Assembly (NCBI GenBank): GCA_019614645.1
Contig: JABWDB010000005.1
Span: 19,395,001 to 19,459,000, forward strand
DNA length: 64,000 bases
Reading direction: 5' to 3'
DNA from: Stratiolaelaps scimitus
Taxonomy: Eukaryota; Arthropoda; Arachnida; Mesostigmata; Laelapidae
Positions 44,607 through 59,088 of this stretch are shown in pieces (position 1 is the first letter of the stretch; every line of letters starts with the position of its first letter). The notes under the pieces are model-generated. The model did no database searches. It saw only the letters and a program-made list of their open reading frames with translations, and was not told where the DNA came from. The position numbers were made by a program, and so were the translations under genes.

Positions 44607-45382
44607 ATCGACAAAGAGAGGTTGCTGTCAAAGGGAAAAACGTGGAGTTCCTGAGCTAAGTCCGAACGATGGGCGTATTTGTTTTACCAGACCGAGGGGA
44701 GACAATCGAATTTCGTAACATTGTCAAAATGAAAGCCGGGCCGAGCACAGCAGCCGCCGCTGGTATCCGTCAGTCAATGTTCACTAGTTGTAGATCGGCA
44801 ATGCCATGCACTGGCATTCAAAACGTTTACAACGACTAAACTTAGCCTAACTTGCGAAAGTGCACGCCGTAGATATTGGGCACAGCTGACTCGACGGGGC
44901 GCGATTTCGTCGTAAAGAGAAAGTTTGCCGCGTTCGATTTTGCACCAAAGAACTTTCTGACGAATGCGCGCCTTTGGTCGTCTGCTCAAATACGGGAGGT
45001 AGCGTGATGCGCCTGATATACACTGGACGCTTATCTAGCTAAGTGAATACCAAATAGTTAAAAAGGGACACGTATTGTAAATTATCATTGTACACTACGA
45101 CCTGTTTGTGGTATAGTAATATATGAGCTGTACTAAATGTTGTTCGTCTTTCATTTAGCATTTCACAATTTCTCCACAATGAGGTTCGGCAGCAGCGGTT
45201 AGATGAATCAATGCATCGCGGATGCCCTGGCTTCGATTGCGGGCGTTTTATCAGTGAACAGACTACAGCCGCTATTTGCATCGGAACATGCTATTTTTGT
45301 CAAGATCTTTTCTGTGATGTCCGCGGTAGGCTGTGGTGCCACTCGTGGCCTGATCCACTACTGCGCCTACTATTCATCCGTA

Positions 45383-45385
<3 letters not shown>

Positions 45386-45420
<35 letters not shown>

Positions 45421-45421
45421 C
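45386..45421. repeat. (TA)n tract
   Basis: TA run with one G interruption, at the edge of the GC-rich island that begins near 45530. Confidence 0.95.
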
Positions 45422-47123
45422 GAACTTGCATAACCTTTTTCTGTTAATTGCTTCTCTGCCGCCTCCAATTTCACTGTTATTTTGGTAGGGCTCTCTGCTC
45501 CTCTTCTGTCTTTACGAGAATACAAAGTTATTCATGTTGAATCTTCTCTTTAGTTTAACTCAACGATCGTCTTCATACGCTCTCTCACCGAATGACCCAT
45601 GGCTCGGATATTGTCTGTGGTCGTTTGCCCGTTGGCTCTGGAGATTATTTGAACAAATACTACCACCCCTTCTTATGGCCTCCTTGCTCCGTCTGTTGGA
45701 GTCCGCCCGCGTTCGACCACTGACGTTGTCGTATTGTGGCCTGTTCGTCGATCGAACAGATCGAGTGAATCCTGCTATCTCGATGCTGTTCGTTTGTCTG
45801 CCTAGCTCGTACGTTCCCGACTGGCCCAGTAGCACTCTCTTTCGCTGTTCATTGCCTATAGAAGAGCCCGCCGAGCGGCTGACCGACGAACGGACGGGAG
45901 TACCAACCAACTGAGGACGGACTAAGCAGACGATCTTCTGCGGTTACCCTCTACGGAGAAGAGGTGGTCATAGTGAGTGGTGGTTGTATGAGCCACTGGC
46001 TGGCTAGATCCCATTATATCGGGAGCATCTAGCTAGCCACCGTGCTGTAGCTATCAGTGTGTATGGGAGTGCCGATCGATCTGTGATCACGATGCAACTG
46101 TGTTTCCCTGGATCATTTACAGCCAATACATACTGTTACTATTATTGAGCCCGCCTACTCACCTCTGTCTCCCCCTCTCTTGGCTGGGTGTTGTTTTGTC
46201 GGAGAGCTGCTGATGCTGATGCTGCCGCCGCCGCCTGCGAAGAGCGTGTAGCTCCTGCACCGCAAACGGTTGCTGCGATTTACGGTGAGCATCGGCGGAT
46301 CAGATCAGACACTGTGTTGTAATCCACCACCAGTCATACGACCATCATCAGCATCAATATGCGAGAGATCCACCAGCAGCCGCCTCAGCAGTAGAATTCT
46401 CAGTCTCTTGTTGTTGTGGTGGTGGTAGTAGTGTATAGTTCCTATGGTGTCTGCTGTGAGCTCGCTCCGCTCCGGCCAATGTTACATGGTGGTCGCAGTG
46501 GTAGTTCAGTTGGTTTGATGCGCTGGTGGCAGTGGTGGTGGATGCTTCTGGTGGTGCTCCTGCTGCTACTTTGTGCATAAACGACTTAGCCAGTAAATAC
46601 TTCTGCTTCCTGATGCTGGTGTCTCTGCTGCTGCTGCTGCAGTGAACACTACGGTTGGCATCGCAGTTAGTTCGCAGCAACAGTGCAGTTATTGTTGTTG
46701 CCGTTGTCGTCCATTTGTACAGCACTGGGCCAAGTGCAGAACGCTGTCCATTGTTAAACTCATCATAAACAACACATCTAGCCCCGGCCAGTCCATAGAC
46801 AGTGCAGGTAACCAGGCCAGCATCGTCTCCGCATCATCGTGTTACACCACCACAAACTACCACCACTGTGTTAGCAACAGTATAATAATAATATATGGTA
46901 GTATTGTTGTTATCAGCCACGGCTCCCTGCTGCTTCTGTTCCACCTAATACAATCGTAATGATAGGAATTGGTGATACGTAGTATTGGTGATATTGCCTA
47001 CTGATGGTGGTAAAACGCATCGTTTGGTGGACAACCGCTCAGAAGTGGGCATGAACATCATCGGGATGTGAGAAAAAGTCAGCCAGAAAAGCTGCATTGG
47101 AGCTTGCAACGGGACGACGCTTC

Positions 47124-47722
47124 CTAACGACAACAGACAACTACCAACGCAGTGGCCAATTGACCAACAAACAGCGGATACAACGGGGGCTGTTGTTGCG
47201 TGCGGCTGGTGATGGTGGTGGAATGAAGAAAACACCATCGATCAACCGTTTGGCGACTACAACGACTGGAGTAGCACAACAAGAAAAAAATAGGTAGAAA
47301 AGTAGGAGAAGTCGGTATTTCGAAGACGACTACATCGCTTTCACCGTTGAACATCGTGTAGGCGCTCGTTTGCAAAAAGTCTTCCATCGACAGACCGATG
47401 TGATCCTCTCTATTCGATGTTTGCGTGTGCTTGCTCGTTGCATCTCGCGGAGGTTGCGGGGAGACGCGGGTTTGGTGTATGTGATGCGAATCGAAGCGTA
47501 GGCGTCGGTGAACAGCCAGCGAATCTGCCGGATCCCCTTTGGCGTCAACCGAATACTGTTGCTTGCTACCTATGTGGAGATCGGGGCTCTCTTCTGAAAC
47601 GAAATGCTCGTTCCCGTCTAACTCGATTGACAACTTCGTAACTTTATCGGATCGTTCAGCTTGTCTTGGGTGGCTCGGATAATCAGTCCGTGGCGGACTG
47701 GTAGGCTTTCGTTGATCTGTGA
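47124..47722 (-). CDS. Possible uncharacterised coding exon
   Basis: A minus frame is open from a possible acceptor (gaaactcag) at 47723 to a stop at 47124. The first 140 or so codons have a polar composition rich in Ser, Pro, Asp, His and Arg (for example KLSIELDGNEHFVSEESPDL and HIGLSMEDFLQTSAYTMFNG), more protein-like than the overlapping plus frame. The last 60 codons are Cys/Leu-rich and look non-coding, so a splice donor may lie near 47330. About 100 bases upstream a strong donor (GTTG|gtgagt at 47842) closes a short ATG frame beginning MIQRVEGKLYDELINSC; whether the two belong together is unclear. I recognise no domain. Confidence 0.25.
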
Positions 47723-50700
47723 CTGAGTTTCATGTGTGACTAGGCGAATGGTGGTGTGCATGCAACTGTGTATATTCATTCATCGATACCACTCATCGAG
47801 ATCGTCATTGAATTGTCCTCTTGTTCAACATCGTACTCACCAACAGCATCTGCACGAATTTATAAGCTCGTCATAGAGTTTGCCCTCGACTCTCTGGATC
47901 ATTCATGAAACTGAAGTGTTCCTGAGTGGTGGTTGGCAGCTGGGGAAGGGAGCCTGAGGCTGGCTGACATTGCCACAGTGAACGGGACGGCCTCGGAATC
48001 GGCCGTCCCATCGAGGCCGCAGCAGCTGCAGCTTCAGCAGCAGCAGCAATCGTTGGTTTCGTTATCGACACCGGCAATAGTAGCACCTTTATTGGCGTCT
48101 GTTGGTACCTCCAACATCGGTGTCGTCGTCATAGCGGCAGGGAACAACAGCTGATGACCATTTTGCTGCCGCCGCTGCCACAGGGCAGCTGAGCCTGCGC
48201 TGCCTGAAGTGACGTTCTCCACGTCCTGACGTGTCTCCTACATCGTCCGCAGCTTCGTCAATGCCTCTGACGATGAACCCCATTCCGCAAGCGTAGCGCA
48301 CCGGCGGCTAGTGGCAGGTCACCACTGTGTGACCCACCCTGCATCACCCTATCGCCAACTGTGAGAAGTCCTGAAGGTAAGCGAAGTCACGTAATTAGCT
48401 AACAGCTAATTAAGCCATAGAGTCGATACGTACGTATGTATTTATTAACGATCCCTCCTCCGATTCGTCACCCCATTCCAGAAATCACTGACAAGTTTGT
48501 AGCCTATGACTGTGCATACACATGCGGCGCGCGCCATTAATAGCTTGTCGATGTGGGACATGTAATGTAATGAGAAGGACTAGTAATATATTCACTAGTC
48601 AGAGCGGACAAGCATCGTTAGTTCTACATGTTCCACATGTATATATATATATGAGCTATTGCGGAATATTTACGTTATTCAGCATCGGACTCGAAAGACG
48701 AACATAGTTGTAGAATGGTCGTGCTGATAGCTTAAAATATCCCCCTGTGATAACTTCTGATGCAAATCGATTCAAGCATTCGAACTGGCGAGTAAATTGA
48801 AGATTGATTCAGCTAGGTTGGAGCGTAATTGAAGCTTGACGGCGGCGTGGTAACGGACACCGCACTGCACTTTTAGAATGCACGGGGGGGGGACTTAAGA
48901 AGAAATCGGGCAACTGTTCTAAAAATAGCCCATGGTACGTATGGGTATACCGCACGATGGTGATATGAGATCACAGATCTCGAGAACGTATGAGAACTTA
49001 AATTCTCTGGTAGAGGTTCTAAGTGAAGGCTGACCTTTTCCGACTCGTATTATCCCGTCTGATTTTGTCAGCGGCGTATCTATCTATGCTGTGTTATTTT
49101 TATGCAGGTCGCCCTCGTCGGCAATTATTTCCGACTTGATATCAAGCGGGAGTTCGTTTGTATTCATGATCACGAAATTTAAATACGATTTGCTTTGTTC
49201 CTGTGCAGAATGCTGTCGTAAATTCGATTAGAATTTCAAAACTATTAAAGTGAAAGCTGTATGATTGTCGCAGATTCCCTCAGAATTATCTCCTGTGTAT
49301 AGAACTGCGGGCGCTTTATTTCTTCGGGATTAGCTGATTCGCAGATTATTCACCGAAAAACTATAAATCGAAAGTTAACAAAAGTTTGAATACCATAAGT
49401 TCTTGGTTGCTCATCCGCCGTGGCCTGTCTGAAGCCCAGCAGCATACTAATAATTATATGCTCCTTCTGAATATTTCAAAGTGTTCAAGTGTTGTTTAGC
49501 ATAAGTTGTTCATGTATAACTGGAGCTCCCGGAAGCATAATTAGTTGAGCTCCGTTAAACGTTTCAGTAAAATCGAGCTTTCGTTTGACGAGAATTTAGC
49601 AAACTAGTGCTATTATTAGATAGTACTTAAGTCACGGATTGCTGAAACTCAGCCATGACTCCCACAGTGGAGTGAATACCCTTAATTAAATATTTAAACC
49701 ATCTGTCTGTTCACTTGAACCAGACAGCATTCAAAGACACATTTAAATAATTCGGCATTCGGTTGGTAAGTTTGTCTATACATTTACTTCACTGATGAAG
49801 AACAATCGTTTATAATCTGCTCTTGCCCATCGCGCTGTTAGCGGGCGTTCGCAGCGTATACTGTTATAAAATATCGACGTCACAGTGACATCTTTTTTAT
49901 ATATATATATTTTAGATTTTATTTATCCATTTGTTTCCCGATTCATTGGTATCGCGGCATTTACTCTCACAAGAGGGCGGGCGATCGTTGGAAACTAAAT
50001 GAAAAGTTTACACCTTGCCCGTTGTCCGCCTAGTTCTCAAACGATTCTCGTTAACAATTAGCAAGCTCAATTTTGTCGAGGGCTATCTCCTCAGCAGATT
50101 GCTGCAAATTATTTTGCTATCAACCCAACCGCTGTCAGTGTGTGGAAAATATGTGGCCCTCATAAATAACTGATCACCGTTAGAGTTGACACGAATAGTG
50201 CACATCACCCAGAATATTAATAAATATCAGTTAGACGGGTAAATAGCGCTCGGAGTCATCAACACTGCCTCAGACAGTCACTCAGGCACAAGCACATACG
50301 GAAACGCAGACACTTCCAGCGAGCAAATGAGTGAGAGCGTTCTGGTCGACGTGGTGATTATAATGAATCATCGTAGAGAGTCGTTTCAGGACGGGACTCG
50401 CTAGTCGCAGTAGGTCGTATACGAGCGAGTAGAAGTGGCCTTTGGCTGCTCCGTCGTCTGAGAGAGAACCCGAGATTCGTCAGATATAGAGTGGCCAGCA
50501 GCCGAGCAGTGATTGGTGTAGGCTCGCTCAGTCGCAAGAGGATGCGAAGAATTGCAAGAAAATCTATCTCGGGGCAAATTTATCGAGCTGGGACTATACA
50601 ATTCTTAGATCGAGTCTAATCGGCTCCAATTGTGGGAACAGTTGAGGAATAGCGAGCGATATGTGAGAGAAGGGCTCATGTACGAGGCTAGATTTTGGTC

Positions 50701-50800
50701 AGCGAATAAGGTCAAGAGAGGACTGGATGGACTAATCTGGGCAGGCCTGGAAAACATCTTCCCTAAGCAAAACACGAGTGGAGTCATTCGTATGCAGCAG

Positions 50801-51051
50801 CGAGCACGCGTAGGGATTTTTTTGGGAACGAAATCGTGCTTTGAACATGCTGAAAACAGCTTGACTTTTTATATTTACGTTGAAATTGTGACATGATATT
50901 TAAACGAATATTCGAAGCACTACATTTAGGCAACGAGGAACAGTTTGGCTGAACAAATATATTGACTGACGAGTGTCACAGTCCCAACGGTTAAGGGCTT
51001 CGGAAAGTTACCAAAACAATTGTCTATCATTTCATCTCAACGTTCAGAAAC
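50801..51051 (+). repeat. Dispersed repeat A, copy 1
   Basis: Starts CGAGCACGCGTAGGG and ends near CATTTCATCTCAACGTTCAG. By eye about 92% identical to 56072-56335 over the first 170 bases, same orientation, weaker afterwards. No coding sequence and no obvious terminal repeats. Confidence 0.88.
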
Positions 51052-53444
51052 ACGGATAATAGCTACCCTTGTTAACCAAGGATGGCCGAGCATAGTATGT
51101 GCCTTCTTTCTCTACAGTTGCAATATAGAGCACACACACGGCAATGTGCTTCTGCTCGAAATTGTTGACAGAATCGAGGTCGAGCGTATATATATATATA
51201 CACAGACCCAGACACAGTGACAAGGCACAGCGAATGTTGTTTCACTTTAAAATTACGCCTGAGAAATTATGCGACTATAAAGTATTGTATTTCATGAACT
51301 TTAAACCGATTCATATATATATATATATATACATATACGAACCACGTCACTTCAACTGATGTGATGACGCTGCACAAAATAGGCGACAAAATGTTCGTTG
51401 TCAGCTTCTCCAAGCGACGATCGACGACGAACGTTCGACGCGGGTTTTTCCGTCAAAGAGCCAGCTGTTTGTTCCGTGGTAAACATTTGGGGCGGCTGGG
51501 TATTATTGTATCGACTGGATTACAACAAAACCATGAGCGCAGACAGGCACAGCACGTGACGAAATGCTTCATGTGGTGTCAGTTATACAGGTTTCCCGAA
51601 GGCTGATCACGCCATAGGTATTGAGAGGGGGTAAGCTTCTTCGCGCGTATGCTCAAGTGGTCAGGTTGAAATAGAGGCCATGCGGAATGGTCGCCGTTTT
51701 TGGGAACGTTCCAGTGGGAACCGTCCGCCACTGGTTATTCAGGATGATTATGTGACTATGCAGCAAATAATGAAATTGCGTATGCTATCATTATATCTAG
51801 ATTAATTATTACTATTGATATTTAGTCATCAGGGTGTAACATAGTAAATCAATTCTCTTAAGTGGAACTGTGTTCCACGCGAACTGGCGTATGCAAATTT
51901 AATATATGTGCACACGAAATATTGACCAGATAACCCCGTTAGACCCAGCATTACATACTTGAGGCCCAGTCGGTTACGAGAGACATCATTGCTACAGGCG
52001 ATCTGCCTGGCTGCTATTCGCTGCCGGAAACGTCACAGGCGTTGGCAACCTCAACGGAACCCTTTGAACTGGAACAGCCCAGCTATCTCTTGGGATTCAC
52101 AGCAATCTCACGCGAAACCACGCTGACATACGATACAAAGAATTCGAAGTCTATAAAAAAGTTAACCGTGTTCGCATATTGATTGCCAGCGAAAACGAAT
52201 AACTGCAACCCTACGTCGACGGCTCGAAACAAACATGGGAAAATACCATTTAGGCTGAAGGGTACAGGAGTCACCCAGCAACGCCTTGTCTGCCGTCTCA
52301 AATCGTTGCAACGCATGACTCGCAGTGAACAACGCCTGGTGAGCAAAAATCGTATATTAGGGTGACGATATCAGTTCGCGGGGCCAGTGTACTCACACTG
52401 AATGGACACCCCCCACAAATCGCACGAGTATCACGAGTTGGATGTGAGAAAAAGGTGACGAATAGTAGACTTCTAGCCAAGCTTGCAAGCCAATGAAATA
52501 CGAATTTAATCTCGTTATTGAGCAAGTGTTGAAATAAGTACACCTTAAACGATTATATTCTCTTCGCTAAGTTACTCGGTGTTCCTCTTCATGTCTCTGT
52601 TTGTGTTTTTCGCGGCCGCTATCCTTCATACGACAGTATAATCCGTTTAAGATAAATAGAGCCACGATGTCGCTCCCCCGCCTACAGTCACCGCAGACGA
52701 TCTCACCCGCATAACCATCACACATCCGGGCGAAATTGGTGACAATGTGCTACTCTCTCAGCGTCGACTGCTGTCGGCGGCCCAGTTTCTTTAGTTTGGC
52801 TTTCTTTTGTTACAAACTTGGGAATCCGCTTGTACTGCTGCCATTCGATTCGCGTTGCTTGCTTGCTTGTGGCTTGACGGGCCAGTTTTTCTAGTCGTTG
52901 CTGTGCCTGCTTCTTTGGGTTAGCCTGGGTCTCATACAGTCATCGCCCACTGCTCAGAGTGAAAGCGTCTTTTCAAACAGTCAAATATGCCACTATAGTG
53001 TACGGGGTATGAGGTTTAAGAGAGACTAACCGAGATACTAGATAAGAGAGGGATAGATAGAGAGAGAAAGAGAGAGAGAGAGAATTTGTCATCAGTATGT
53101 ATCTTGTGGCCTTCTGTCAATATCGTGATTCAGACGCATGCGTCAGTGACACTGTTTAAATAAACGGCAACAAATCTTTATGGTAGATTTTCATGTCCCA
53201 TAAGATCAACGGTTTCCAAATGACAGTAATAATACCGTAGCACGATTATATGAAAGCCTATAGGGTAGGGCATAGCATAATGAGACTAATTAACAACAGC
53301 AGCAGCAGCATCGGGCTGGTCTTTTATCTATCAGCAGCATTTTTTAGCAATAGTATTTGCAAGTGAACGGACTAGTTGCTCTAAGGAAATGACCTAAATA
53401 TGATATAAATGATTTAAACGAATATAGTCTATGGATGCTGGTAA

Positions 53445-53479
53445 GCAGCAACAGCAGCGGCAGCAGCAGCAGCAGCATC
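53445..53479 (+). repeat. CAG-rich run
   Basis: Imperfect (CAG)n of about 11 units with CAA and CGG interruptions. It would read as poly-Ser, poly-Gln or poly-Ala depending on frame; no gene could be assigned. Confidence 0.9.
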
Positions 53480-56071
53480 TTGCTACCAGAATATAGATGC
53501 GCTGCATCCCTAGCGGTCCATTTTCCGTGTGGAAACCTCCGCTTCCCGTGTGCCCCGCTTCTGATCGGTGAAAAAAAAATGGCCAAAATCCGCTCTGTCG
53601 TTGTTTCTACGAGGCAAAGAAGACAGTTCATCGGGTTCGACATCGGCTGTAGCGATGTTGATGTGGGAATCCCGCCGACGACGACGACTTCCAACGCTAG
53701 AACACCGGTGGCTGACTCGCCGTTGGGTCTGAGTGATGTTCGGACCCTGCGGCGTCAAGGCGAGCTTACCGGTGCTTACCGACCATATCGCGTGGTCTTA
53801 ACTGCTTAACCATCCGGAAAGACACTCCGGTGCGGGCTCGCGTCACTGAAGCGATTGCTGCCTTCGCGGCTGGCCGCTGTCGATCTGTCTGCCTGTCTTC
53901 TTTCTTCGTATTTGTTTATTTATCTGGGAGAAGATCGAAGGGATATATCCAGAAGAAATGCCACGTACGATGCCGTCGATAGCCTGTAATTATGATAGAT
54001 AGAACAGCGGAGAAGAAAGCACAGAATCATTTCAATGCAAGTGAAAACGATGCACGACTGACTACAACTGTACAGCAACAGATTGGTCGAGAATATGTAT
54101 TTGAAGCAATGTGTGCACATGTGTAATTGATGTGTTGAAATGAGTACAAACTATATATATATACATATATATTGAATAGAGATCTGAGGGTCACGGTGTT
54201 GATTGGACAGATTTGACCGGGGATACACCTGCTCGCGTTTACGGGGACAGAGGAATCTTCGATTTCTATAATATTAATATATCATACCTTTGTTGATTTA
54301 TGCACTCACTGCCTATAATAGTAATATATATATATAGTTATGTATGCATGTCTATGACTATAATATCTAATGGAAAAGCTGTTGCTGTGTAAATTTAATT
54401 TACGCTTGCAATTTATGTATCCAATGAACGTTAATTAAATCTTTAATTAGTGTCAAAGTCTTGTCTATAGCCGGTGACAAATAGTCTAGTCTATTTTGCT
54501 AAATTCAAGAATGTCGTTTACAGGAAACAGCTGCGTATTATTGCAGTGGTAGGCGGCCAATATAGATTTGATCACTCGCAGTATATGCATAGAAGCCCAT
54601 ATGGCAATGACATCATTTGGGAAATCCATATCTGGACTGGACCAATACGCGCACCGTGTTATGGTGGTGGTGGTCTGTAAACGAATGATATCTTCTCGCC
54701 TACAAAAAGGACCAAATCATCTTTGGCTCCTCATAGTGTTGGTTTCTTGCAGTTTGACAGCAGAGGAATAATCCATGCTTCCATCTGTCCCTGGAAGACG
54801 CTGCTGCGATGTTCAAATGCGTACTGCCTTAGTTATAGGAACAGGTCCTCCATAGGTATACGTATACGAGTTTTCACGCGGTGTTTAATAAGATGCAAAA
54901 CGAGAAGGTGTGAATTATTATCTCACTGGTAGGAATCAAAAGAGAAGTGAATGAGGTGCGCCTTAAATTTACGTGCAACTATCTGAACGCAATAATTATT
55001 CACTATTTATTTTTGGCTAAATAAGAAACGAAAAAACGCCTCCCTCGTTTTGTCGCTGTAAAATACGCACGTAAAGCTGTGTAAGCTCTTTCTTGTCCTA
55101 AGTTCATCGTGATTGAACGGTTCGTAAGTGACAACGTAAAACGTTAGAGAAACTCTGCCGGATCTGCGTTTGTGTGTTCACAACGACCGGAAAATCCAAA
55201 GGTTTTCCTCGTCCGCGACCTTTCAAAGTATAGTGCAATTGTGGTGGTGGCAATCGGTGGGAGCTTCCCATAGCAACTAATGTTGACATTGCCTAAAGGC
55301 TAGAAATTCGATGCTTCTTCTATCCAAGGGGTTCGTTCGTTGTCATGCTTCTATTTGTGTGTGACGATCATTCTGGAGTAGTGTCCTTTGCATCCCACTG
55401 GCCGGCGATGGCAGAAGCGTAGACCAAGTGAATGCTAGCGATACAGGTTTGTAGTGGTCCTCGGCTTTGTGGCACAGTTTACTGTCGTTCCGGGAGCGGC
55501 GAGGTGTGACCACCGAACCACTGTCAGGTCAGTGGACTCCGCTCTGCCGTGAATGAAGAAAAGTATCGTGTCACAGATAGTGCGTATCAGCTTCCATGAA
55601 TGTCATGGTGAAACATCACCCGACTTGGCTTGATTCTGGGTTTTGATGCGACAACAACAGCGCTTACTTAATAGTGGATCGTGTGGGAGTGTATTTGTTA
55701 ATTGAAGTTCGGTGTTATTTTGCCGCGAATTGATATACTCGAGTCAGATGGGGTCAGACATTGCCAGGCGATGAGCTCTGTGACTCTCTGGATGTATATT
55801 TTGAAAATACAGTCGTTTGTCAACTTTCCCTCTTTTGTTATTTAACTAATTTGGTCAAATTATTGCCCCACTGGGTAGCGAATTATTTCATTATTTTCTT
55901 TTGGATCACTTTGATTTGATTTATTATGGCCTTACACTCAGTATCGAATTGCCTTAAAGCGCTCATGCGATTCTTCCTGTTGCTCGGAGCGTTTATTGAG
56001 CATTTAACTTGCACTTGAATGAGGCAATATGGCACTTCTATGCCGTTTCGGTCCGAACTATTTAGAAGGCA

Positions 56072-56335
56072 CGAGCACGCGTAGGGGTTTTGTTGGGAAC
56101 GAAGTCATGCTTTGAACATGCTGAGAACAGCTTGACTTTTTATATTTATGTTGAAATTGTGACATGATATTTAAACGAATATCCGAAGCACTACATTTAC
56201 GCAACGAGGAACAATGTGGCTGAACAAATATGTTGACTGATGAGTACCAGCGTCACAACAGTTACCTGGCTTCTCTCCGGGCTTCGAAAAGGTACCAAAA
56301 TAATTGTCGATAATTTCATCTCAGTGTTCAGAAAC
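56072..56335 (+). repeat. Dispersed repeat A, copy 2
   Basis: Second copy of the element at 50801-51051, with a small insertion near 56247. Both copies contain the blocks GACATGATATTTAAACGAAT and GAAGCACTACATTTA. Most likely a non-autonomous transposon family or an old local duplication. Confidence 0.88.
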
Positions 56336-57017
56336 AGCAGCAGCTCTGAATTCCGCTGTCATCGCGAGTTACCCGCGTTGCACAAAAACGACCTAAAGGT
56401 AGCCGTGGAATATACGATTGAAGATAGGGTAAACATTTGGAAAATTAGTTGAAAGTGGCTTCGCTTTGGTCAAGTTGCAGTTTACGAGAGGGAACGTCGC
56501 CGCGCCTTGGTTGGCTGATCAAGACACTAAAAGGCGGAAGACTACCCAGGTCCCTGACGAGTTACACAAAGATATAATCATCATGGAGAGCTGCTGGCCA
56601 ACATGGCAATAGGCTTCCAGGAAGTTTCAGAGCTACGCCTCGTAGGAAGGCAAGCGAGCGGCTAAGCGACGATAGGCTGTGTCGTTGCTTTCATTTGTCC
56701 TACGGTCTACCGAGTAGTCACCGGGTAGGAGAAATAGCAGCACGGATTTTCGTCGAGTGATTCTCGTTATCGGCGATATGGGGCTTTCTTTCTCTTTATT
56801 TGTTCCCTGGGGAAACTAGCGACAATGCCTAAGCATGATCGACACAACACATCATCGACGACTAGCTCTTAACTGATGTCGACTCATTCCCTTATTAGGT
56901 GCCGTTGGCGACGCAGTTAGCGCCGAGGAAGATTTTGGAAATAGATATATGCACTCCATCTTGCAAGCGGTGGAGTGGCTGTTTCTAACGGAGAGGTTCC
57001 AAAACATTAATATGCGG

Positions 57018-57101
57018 ATTATTATTATTATTTTATTTTTATTTATTCATTTTATTTTTTTATTATTTAAATTTTTATTATTATTACTATTATCATATTA
57101 T
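57018..57101. repeat. T-rich low-complexity block
   Basis: Degenerate (ATT)n/(TTTA)n sequence, almost free of G and C over 80 bases. Confidence 0.9.
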
Positions 57102-59088
57102 TGCAACTCTTAGAAGCTTTGGCTTCTCGTATTTGTGTTTAGCATAGGTAAATATTTTTAATTGTTACACAAGGGTATATATGTATATATAATATATAGA
57201 AACGTTCGAGTACTCTTTGGATTGTAAGGATGCAACTTATTCAAGGATGCTACAAGCTACACTCAGTGTCACAGTCTCAGATATCCGTTTCTAAATCGTC
57301 ATCGTGACCATTCGTCGCCGATCCGCTTCTGAAATTATATTTTCTTGTTCCCCCCCCGAAAGTGTCTTTGAACGAAGTGAGACCGGATCTACTGCTAGGA
57401 CCTCTAGCCTTTACAGTCTGTTTTGCCAAATTTTTTTATTATTATTACTATGGGGAAATACGGGAATGCACTTGCACTTTGGCCGCGAAGGAACACGGCA
57501 TATCCAGTGCTGTAACCAATGGCGCCCAATTCAGAAAGTTTTGCTCGAGGTGGGAGTGTTGCGCCCTTGTTCGTTCCCACATGATCCGCGTATTCAATAT
57601 ATGTAAATGACTATATTGTTTTTACTAAGTTCGAAATTAGTCAGTGCAATATACATACACTTCACGATGACTTCAATTATTATCAGCGTTCTATCTACTA
57701 TCTTCGTTGAACTCAGGGTGCTGACAATGAAGATCAGTGCGCCATCCAATTACAACGATCGATATAATACAAAGGGATTTAGTTTGTTCTTTGTTGAGTT
57801 CGAGTCAACTTGCGTGACCCTGACATCCCGATTGGACCATGTTAATAGCAAGATGAAATAGACAAACAAATAAGCTACGACGGTAGTTGTCGTGTTTAGA
57901 TTAGGAGATGATTGATGGTCTTGTGTGACGAATTCTATCGATGCACTTCAGAAGTCGTCATTTACGTTCTAAGAGCCACACTTTTCAACTTGACGTATCT
58001 GGGCTCTTTCTCTGTACGACTCATGTGGGGCAGGGCAATGTTAACTATATACATAACACATTTGCATTCAGCAATGAGAGTCTACTTTGTGTCTCAGTGC
58101 TAGCAAGTACCATTGATTCCGGCCGCAAACGAAATTATTACTGCTACTAGGTGATTCCCAACTCTATTCGAATTCGTTATGACTGACTGGAATATAGAAT
58201 TTGTTCTCCGTCTTGTGCCGACACAGATATGTCTCATCTTATTTATAGAACAAGATCTAGATAATCATGCGGCTCCTAGTTGCATCGAAAGTCACACGCG
58301 GACTTAAGCTGGCTACACAGTTCTCCTGTTTGAGAATACCGCGAATATCACAATTGACAACCGTCACCGAATATCCGTCATTTTTAAGAAACATGGAAAA
58401 AGACGCTTGATGAAAAATGATTTATTACCACAGTTAATTAGGTTTATTAGTGAACAGTTGTAATAATCTATGTTTGCATGACATTAATTCTGTTGTCGCT
58501 TCCTGTTGCAGGTTTTACGGCTCGCAAACGACGCCGCTGGCCACACAGACCAGGTAGGGTTTTTGATCTTATTGAAATCTACCTATCGTAGTGTACCTGC
58601 ACTTCGATGAGCAGATTTTTTTCATTAGGATTCTCATAATGTTATTTACTTGGCCCCGCTTTTAATTTGCCCCTTGTTTTTACACGTGCTCTTGGACATA
58701 ACACCATTTCTATGAATTGATCTATTCGTCAATGAAAGCGAAGATCGCAATATTTTAGGCATTCGATGTGGGATCTCAATACGTACTGTAGAAGTAATAC
58801 CCCTTTGGGGGCCACGTATAGATTGATGCAATCGCTTGCAGTGTAAAGTAACAATCGCTCCTCTGACAAATGGGCAGAAATACCGTTTCTAGATGAGCTA
58901 AGGGATTCAGCGGTCACCAAGGCACTTGAATGCGAATGTGTGCCAATGAGCAGGGCTGATGTCAATGAAGTGAGCCTATGTTGTAACCGGACGATAGATA
59001 AATGGCGTTCATTAGTGGTTACCAAAGTGAAGAGAGAGAGACCCCTGGATACACTTGAAGTATGAAGAAATAGTCTATGAAACGATCT

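Noticed and set aside
52083..52346. 87-codon minus frame resembling a possible transposon fragment
   Set aside because: Hydrophobic segment without transposase or reverse-transcriptase motifs; no terminal repeats found.
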